Below, in pieces: positions 59,712 to 64,000 of a stretch of DNA of 64,000 nt. Under the pieces are notes generated by a model. That model saw only the letters and a list, made by a program, of their open reading frames with translations. It had not been told where the DNA came from and made no database searches. Within the stretch, counting starts at the first letter, position 1. Each line of letters opens with the position of its first letter. Source of the stretch: Adiantum capillus-veneris (Eukaryota; Streptophyta; Polypodiopsida; Polypodiales; Pteridaceae); contig CM043956.1 in NCBI GenBank assembly GCA_014529385.2, forward strand, positions 61,594,120 to 61,658,119, in the 5' to 3' direction. Made by a program: the position numbers and the translations under genes.

Positions 59712-60089
59712 GTGGCACGGTTATACGCATCTATTCTTGAGCAGCAGCTGAGCAGATGGGCGGAGAAAGAGAGAGAGAGAGAGAGAGAGAGGATACGTGC
59801 AGCTGAGCAGGCAGGGTTCAGGAGAGGTTTTTCTACTCTTGACCATATCTTGACACTCAGAGCCATCATTGAGGAGGGCAGATCACATGGGAGACGGATC
59901 TACCGTAGCTTTGTGGACTTCCGCAAAGCGTTTGACACAGTACCCAGAGCTAGATTGATGCGCAGATTACATGAGCTGGGAGTACCTACGGAGCTTATTT
60001 GGAGGGTCATGGCATTATACAGGTCAGTAGTGGGGCATGTACACACCTCAGAGGGCCTATCTCAGTGGTTCACTCCACTATTGGAGTGA
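59712..60089 (+). pseudogene. LINE reverse transcriptase, central part
   Basis: After the break the RT resumes with RLYASILEQQL. An E-R-E-R repeat encoded by a GA microsatellite (59765-59792) follows, then AEQAGFRRGFSTLDHI and VDFRKAFDTVPR with the first catalytic Asp. A frameshift near 60080 ends it. Confidence 0.85.
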
Positions 60090-60721
60090 AGCAGGGTTGC
60101 CAGCTCTCTCCTACTCTATTTGGTATGTATGTGGATGAGGTTTCTGACTACATTGAGAGAGATGGTAATAGAGGTGCACAGCTGGCAGGGTCATGGATTC
60201 CACTATTGTTATATGCTGATAATATTGTGTTGATCTCCGACTCCCCGGAGGGGATGCAATGTCACTTGGATGCTTTGCATAGGTTCGCCCATGAAAGTGG
60301 TTTGTCTATCAACCTTGGTAAAACCAAGGTCATGGTATTTAATACCACCCCACAGTGGATCAGGTCAGCGCCCGCATTCACATACGGCCAGGAGATGGAG
60401 TATACAGATGCTTACACTTACCTTGGAGTCGTTTTCAGTGGACCACCATTTTCATTGAGGAGAACAGTAGAGACTAGACTGACCAGAGCCCACGCAGCAT
60501 TGGGTCCATTGGAGAGGATGTGTTCACATGTTCAGTTTCAGGAGCCTCGGACGAAGCTCTGGCTCTTTGACACTTTGGTGGCTTCTGCATTGCTCTACGG
60601 AACTGAGATTTGGGGACCTTCATTGGACCATCACGGGAGGACAGGTCGCACTGATGGATGGGGGGACATGGAGAAGCCACTAGTCTCTATGATCTCACGG
60701 CTCATTAGAGCCAAGGCTTAA
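60075..60721 (+). pseudogene. LINE reverse transcriptase, catalytic C-terminal part
   Basis: TIGVKQGCQLSPTLFGMYVD leads to the catalytic block at 60212-60223, which reads Y-A-D-N in place of Y-A-D-D, so the active site is damaged. Thumb-type sequence with YTDAYTYLGVVFSG follows. The frame stops at 60721. Confidence 0.85.
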
Positions 60722-61585
60722 ATACCACATGCCATTATCCGGGCAGAGCTAGCTGCCCACCCACTAGTGGTAGAGGCGCTCACCAGATCTGTCTCCTTCA
60801 TACACCACGTGGGAACTTCCCAGAGACAAATATTCCCACCTTGCACTTGAGTCCTCTCGACAGTTCACCATGCAAGGAGATAAAGCATCTGGTATGGGGA
60901 GATGACATCATGGTTTCACGTGCATGGGTTCAGCATAGACAGATTGCCCCCCTTCCAGTACTCACTGAATGCACCCTCTCTGACTCTTACACAGTCCGAG
61001 ATCACCAGGCTCATCTGCCAGGACTTGACTCAGCTAGACACCAGGAGGACATGGATACAGCCAGCACAAGAGTTGGGCACGAAGATGGCTTTCTACAGAG
61101 AGCATCTTCTCCAACTTACGGAGGACGGTTTTGTGATGAGGCCCAGATACATGGACACCCACTTGTCTCATGGGATACGATGTGCTATTGGCCAGATACG
61201 CACATCTTCACACCAGCTGCGGATCGAGACTGGGAGATACAGTGGAGTACCGGCAGAGGCCAGGACATGCCCCCTGTGTGACATAGAGCCTGAGACATAG
61301 TTGCACTACACTTGCCACTGCCCCGTCTACTACGAGATACGTGGCCGCTTCCACTGCTTGTTCAAAGAGGGCTTTGGACCACTCTCTAGAGTCATGCGAT
61401 ACGAGGATCAGAGATGCTTGAGTCTGTTTTTGCTCGAGCTGCGCAGACACAGAGAGAGCCTGATGAGGAGAGAGGCTACCCACTCTCAGAGATGGATCAC
61501 AGACTTCTTTAGAGCAGACGTTGGACACCCGGAGGAGCTACTACCCCACAGGAGAGCTCGTCGCCTCACACCAGAGGCATACTGA
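60722..61585 (+). pseudogene. LINE ORF2 C-terminal region with cysteine motif
   Basis: Shifted frames continue the protein. Near 61260-61315 the sequence reads CPLCDIEPET, then after a stop HYTCHCPVY, the C-x2-C...H-x-x-x-C module found at the C-terminus of many LINE ORF2 proteins. The reading continues to 61585. Confidence 0.75.
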
Positions 61586-61807
61586 TCGACCGAGCGACCG
61601 AGCTAGGGAGATCCAAACGCCCGCAATTGCGGAGGATTACACAGCATCGACGGAGGCTGCATCAGAGGATTCGGATCACTTTGGCTCGACATGCACGACG
61701 TTTGGTCAGGCTATTGACCATGGAAGAGATTGATGAGATCCGCCAGCGACCGATGCTCGATCTTTTGTGATTTAGCTATCCCACCTAGCTGCTTAGCTCA
61801 AACCTAG

Positions 61808-62081
61808 CAGTTTAGGATTCCGTAGTATTTTATTTTGTCATTTTTGTTACTCTGACCTTGTATCAGATCCACCACATTGTGATTTTCTGGTCTCATAGGT
61901 CACTTCGGCCTTTTGAAGATGTTAACATAACATTTCATTTCATTTCATCTCTCAGCAGTCTAGGATTCCATAGTATTTTATTTTGTCGTTTTGTTACTCT
62001 GACTTTGTATCAGAGACACCGCATTCTAACTTTCTGGTCTCATAGGTCACTTTGGCCTTTTGAAGACGTTAATATAACATT

Positions 62082-62085
<4 letters not shown>
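61808..62085 (+). repeat. Tandemly duplicated LINE 3' tail
   Basis: A unit of about 148 bp with AGGATTCC(G/A)TAGTATTTT, TCTGGTCTCATAGGTCACTT and CATAACATTTCAT occurs twice (from 61808 and 61956), with moderate divergence. The second unit merges into the (CT)n run. Confidence 0.88.
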
Positions 62086-62178
<93 letters not shown>

Positions 62179-62182
62179 TCTC
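62086..62182. repeat. (CT)n microsatellite
   Basis: About 95 bp of CT dinucleotides with one CTAT interruption near 62163. Confidence 0.96.
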
Positions 62183-62213
62183 GCTTTACGCTTCCACATC
62201 GTCGACTTTGACA

Positions 62214-62225
62214 TAGTATCAGAGC
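62214..62225 (+). other. Degenerate initiator-tRNA-Met primer site
   Basis: TAGTATCAGAGC differs from TGGTATCAGAGC at one base and lies directly after an LTR-like CA end. Confidence 0.7.
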
Positions 62226-62849
62226 ACTTGGCTCGTTGATCTTGGGAGGAGATTGGCGACATGAAGAGGAAAAGGAGATCGCGCTTGGGAAGGCTAGCAT
62301 CGGCGAAGATAGCGTTTTCTGGAGTGTTTTGAACGGCAGCGTTGGTCTGTCTCTATTGTGTTTAAAATGCTGTGAACTGAGGTGATCGGAGGTTGCATTT
62401 CTACCAGTGTTTTCAAACACTGTCGACAGTGCCTAGGCATCCAACGTTTTTGGAAAGCAAGGGAAGGTAGCATTTTAAAACGCTGGGAAACTGCCACCTT
62501 CAAATGTCTTGCAACGCTAGTGTTTCTTCAAATGTCTTTTGAACTGCTAGAAACTTCTTGAAAGCTAGAACCCCTTGGGGGGGCTTGGTAGCGGGGAGTT
62601 TTTGGTGTGGCTTGGGGACTTTCCTTGAGGTTCAAAGGTGTGCAAATGCCTAAAAGGGCTTGTACCCGCGAGAAGGCACCCCCTTGCTCGAGCGCAACGA
62701 CAAATTGAACAGCGACATCATTGGAACTTGATCATGCGGTTTTGGTTTCCCTGAAAAGGCTTCTGTGATATTGTCGAGCGCTCAAGGCGTGACCTACAAA
62801 GGACAGCAACAATAAATACACCCGACTTCAAGATGAGGAGCATCTAAAA

Positions 62850-63345
62850 TCATGCGTTGATTGGGATATGAGCAATGCGAAGGTGATGGCCACGAAGGAA
62901 ATTTCTCCAGCCATACAGACTTTGAAGACTACCAATGGAATGTGCTCCAAGCTCGTTGGAATCTTTAATCGAGATTCTACAATGGGAGCGGTCACCCTCC
63001 TTGGACCAGTTATTTTCCATCAAGTTTGAAATTGGAAGTTCCATGGAATCTTTTTTAATGAAGACAAAGGTGATCCATGATCAACTCTTGGTTATGAAAA
63101 GTGCATTGACTAGTACTCAGTTAGCTGCCTTGGTACTTGCAAAATTGCCTGAGGAGTACGAAACGGTATCAAGGACACTACGTTTGCAAATCATGAACAA
63201 AAAGCTGGAATTTGATGATCTCAGCTTTTTTCTCATGGAGGAGGAAGCTATCTTAGTCACTCAAGGCAAAATTTGCATTTCTAGCAAAGGTGGTGAAGCA
63301 CTTGCTACTTCGGATACTAGAAAGAAGTCCAAGGGCCGTTGTTAT
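62850..63345 (+). pseudogene. Copia gag remnant
   Basis: From 62935 a frame shows a gag-like course: SSMESFLMKTKVIHDQLLV, LAALVLAKLPEEYETVSRTL and LEFDDLSFFLMEEE, typical of the gag-polypeptide domain of Copia elements. Its upstream part is shifted into another frame (IQTLKTTNG). It ends where the GAACGTTCC array begins. Confidence 0.7.
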
Positions 63346-63540
63346 AACCATAGTTACCGGGGAACGCCCCCTAGCCCCCGTTCCGGCGTTCTGGGGGGGC
63401 AGTTTCCTTCCCGAACGTTCCGAAACGTCCCGAAACGTTTGACGTTCCGGGTGGCCAGTGCAAACCGGAACGGCCGTTCCGGAACGTTCCGAACGCCCCC
63501 AGAACGTTCCGGAATGCCCCTGGAACGGCCAACGGCTACA
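63346..63540. repeat. GC-rich array of GAACGTTCC-type palindromes
   Basis: About 195 bp densely packed with GAACGTTCC, CCGTTCCGG and CCGAAACG words and C-runs. It has several perfect heat-shock-element-like arrangements of alternating GAA and TTC at 5-bp spacing, for example TTCCGGAACGTTCCGAAC near 63477-63494. Similar CCGTTCCGCGCCGTTCC sequence appears at the right edge of the window (63979-63998), so a larger repeat may continue outside. Confidence 0.85.
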
Positions 63541-63784
63541 AACAAATTTGGCAAAAATTGAAAAAATTGAAGTAAATGTTTGGGCTTCTTTTTGAAGTGT
63601 GCAAGGCCTCAAGAACTCATAAAATGCACCCCCCTCCCCCTTTCTCTCCACAAGCTAATCCTCAAGGCTCAAGCTCTCTCCCTCTCACACTCTCAAGATC
63701 TCTCCCTCTCAAGACTCACTCTCTCAAGGCTCAAGGCTTTAAGCCTTCAAGCTCTCTTCCTCTCCCTCCCACTCTCTCAAATCT

Positions 63785-63844
<60 letters not shown>

Positions 63845-64000
63845 TCATCTAGTCATAGCAAGATTGAATGGTCTTCAAAACGAGTTTTTTGTGAGTATTA
63901 GAGTCAAAGCACTCTAATACTCCTTGTATTTAAACACAAGGAGCTAAAAAATGCACTATTTGGGTGTTTTTTATACCTCCCGTTCCGCGCCGTTCCCATT
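63541..64000. other. No gene; pyrimidine-rich spacer with (CT)n
   Basis: It contains CT-rich, TCAAGGCTCAAG-type short repeats, a (CT)n run at 63790-63841 and the start of a further CGTTCC-rich segment at the edge. Confidence 0.7.

Larger units (their letters stand above)
59100..62085 (+). mobile_element. Degenerate LINE (non-LTR retrotransposon), 5' truncated
   Basis: Pieces of a LINE ORF2 reverse transcriptase and its C-terminal cysteine region run along the plus strand, broken by frameshifts and stops. No endonuclease domain is visible before it, so the 5' end is truncated. The 3' end is a tandem-duplicated tail leading into a CT microsatellite. It lies upstream (in gene orientation) of the PTEN2-like exons and in the opposite direction. 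Confidence 0.85.
62183..63345 (+). mobile_element. Copia element fragment: LTR end, primer site, leader and gag
   Basis: An LTR-like end (ACTTTGACA at 62205-62213) is followed at once by a primer-site variant, a roughly 600-bp leader and a gag remnant. The gag ends abruptly at about 63345, where a GC-rich repeat begins, so the rest of this element was lost or displaced. Confidence 0.65.

Noticed and set aside
62047-62420. Arg-Glu repeat frames on the minus strand
   Set aside because: They are translations of the GA/CT microsatellite.

Overview
The window is nuclear DNA of a land plant with a large, repeat-dominated genome. The only gene of clear cellular function is the 3' half of a PTEN2-type phosphoinositide phosphatase gene on the minus strand (56289-57489). 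Its exons, canonical GT/AG introns and protein match the land-plant PTEN2 family. Nearly all other recognisable coding sequence belongs to Ty3/Gypsy, Ty1/Copia and LINE elements. Long CT/GA and AC microsatellites are frequent. I suspect a fern or other large-genome vascular plant, but the sequence alone does not settle this.

Left part. 1 to about 7.6 kb is a Tat-like Gypsy element with gag, protease, RT, a degenerate tether RNase H, a second archaeal-type RNase H and integrase. It is broken by three in-frame stops and one 14-bp duplication. 9.4-19.1 kb is an old Copia element. It is split first by about 2.1 kb containing a degenerate satellite-like repeat, and again by a very young minus-strand Copia element (13402-18576) with near-identical 279-bp LTRs, a 5-bp target duplication and one premature stop. 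19.1-22.6 kb is a third, decayed Copia element carrying a 287-bp MITE-like insertion in its pol region.

Middle part. 22.6-30.4 kb has no convincing gene, only microsatellites, a solo-LTR-like piece and short tandem repeats. One 42-bp minisatellite reads as a coiled coil on the minus strand. 30.45-39.25 kb is an LTR element primed by tRNA-Asp. It carries an extra ORF, gag, multiple zinc knuckles and a protease but no RT or integrase, so it is probably mobilised in trans by a Tat/Athila-type relative. 39.9-40.5 kb holds an intact, unrecognised 206-residue minus-strand ORF. 41.0-43.0 kb is a compact non-coding LTR element with 167-bp LTRs.

Right part. 43.3-50.4 kb holds several inverted-repeat structures: a 99-bp GC-rich hairpin, five copies of a roughly 42-bp palindrome, and a 555-bp foldback with a 12-nt loop. 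Unrecognised gene-like fragments lie between them. After mostly featureless DNA come the PTEN exons, a degenerate LINE (59.1-62.1 kb), and a Copia leader and gag fragment that ends abruptly in a GC-rich array of GAACGTTCC-type palindromes (63.35-63.54 kb).

No coherent new multi-gene system is visible. The strongest candidates for something undescribed are the long foldback, the palindrome cluster, the GAACGTTCC array and the gag-protease-only LTR element. All calls come from reading motifs and repeats by eye; no database search was run.
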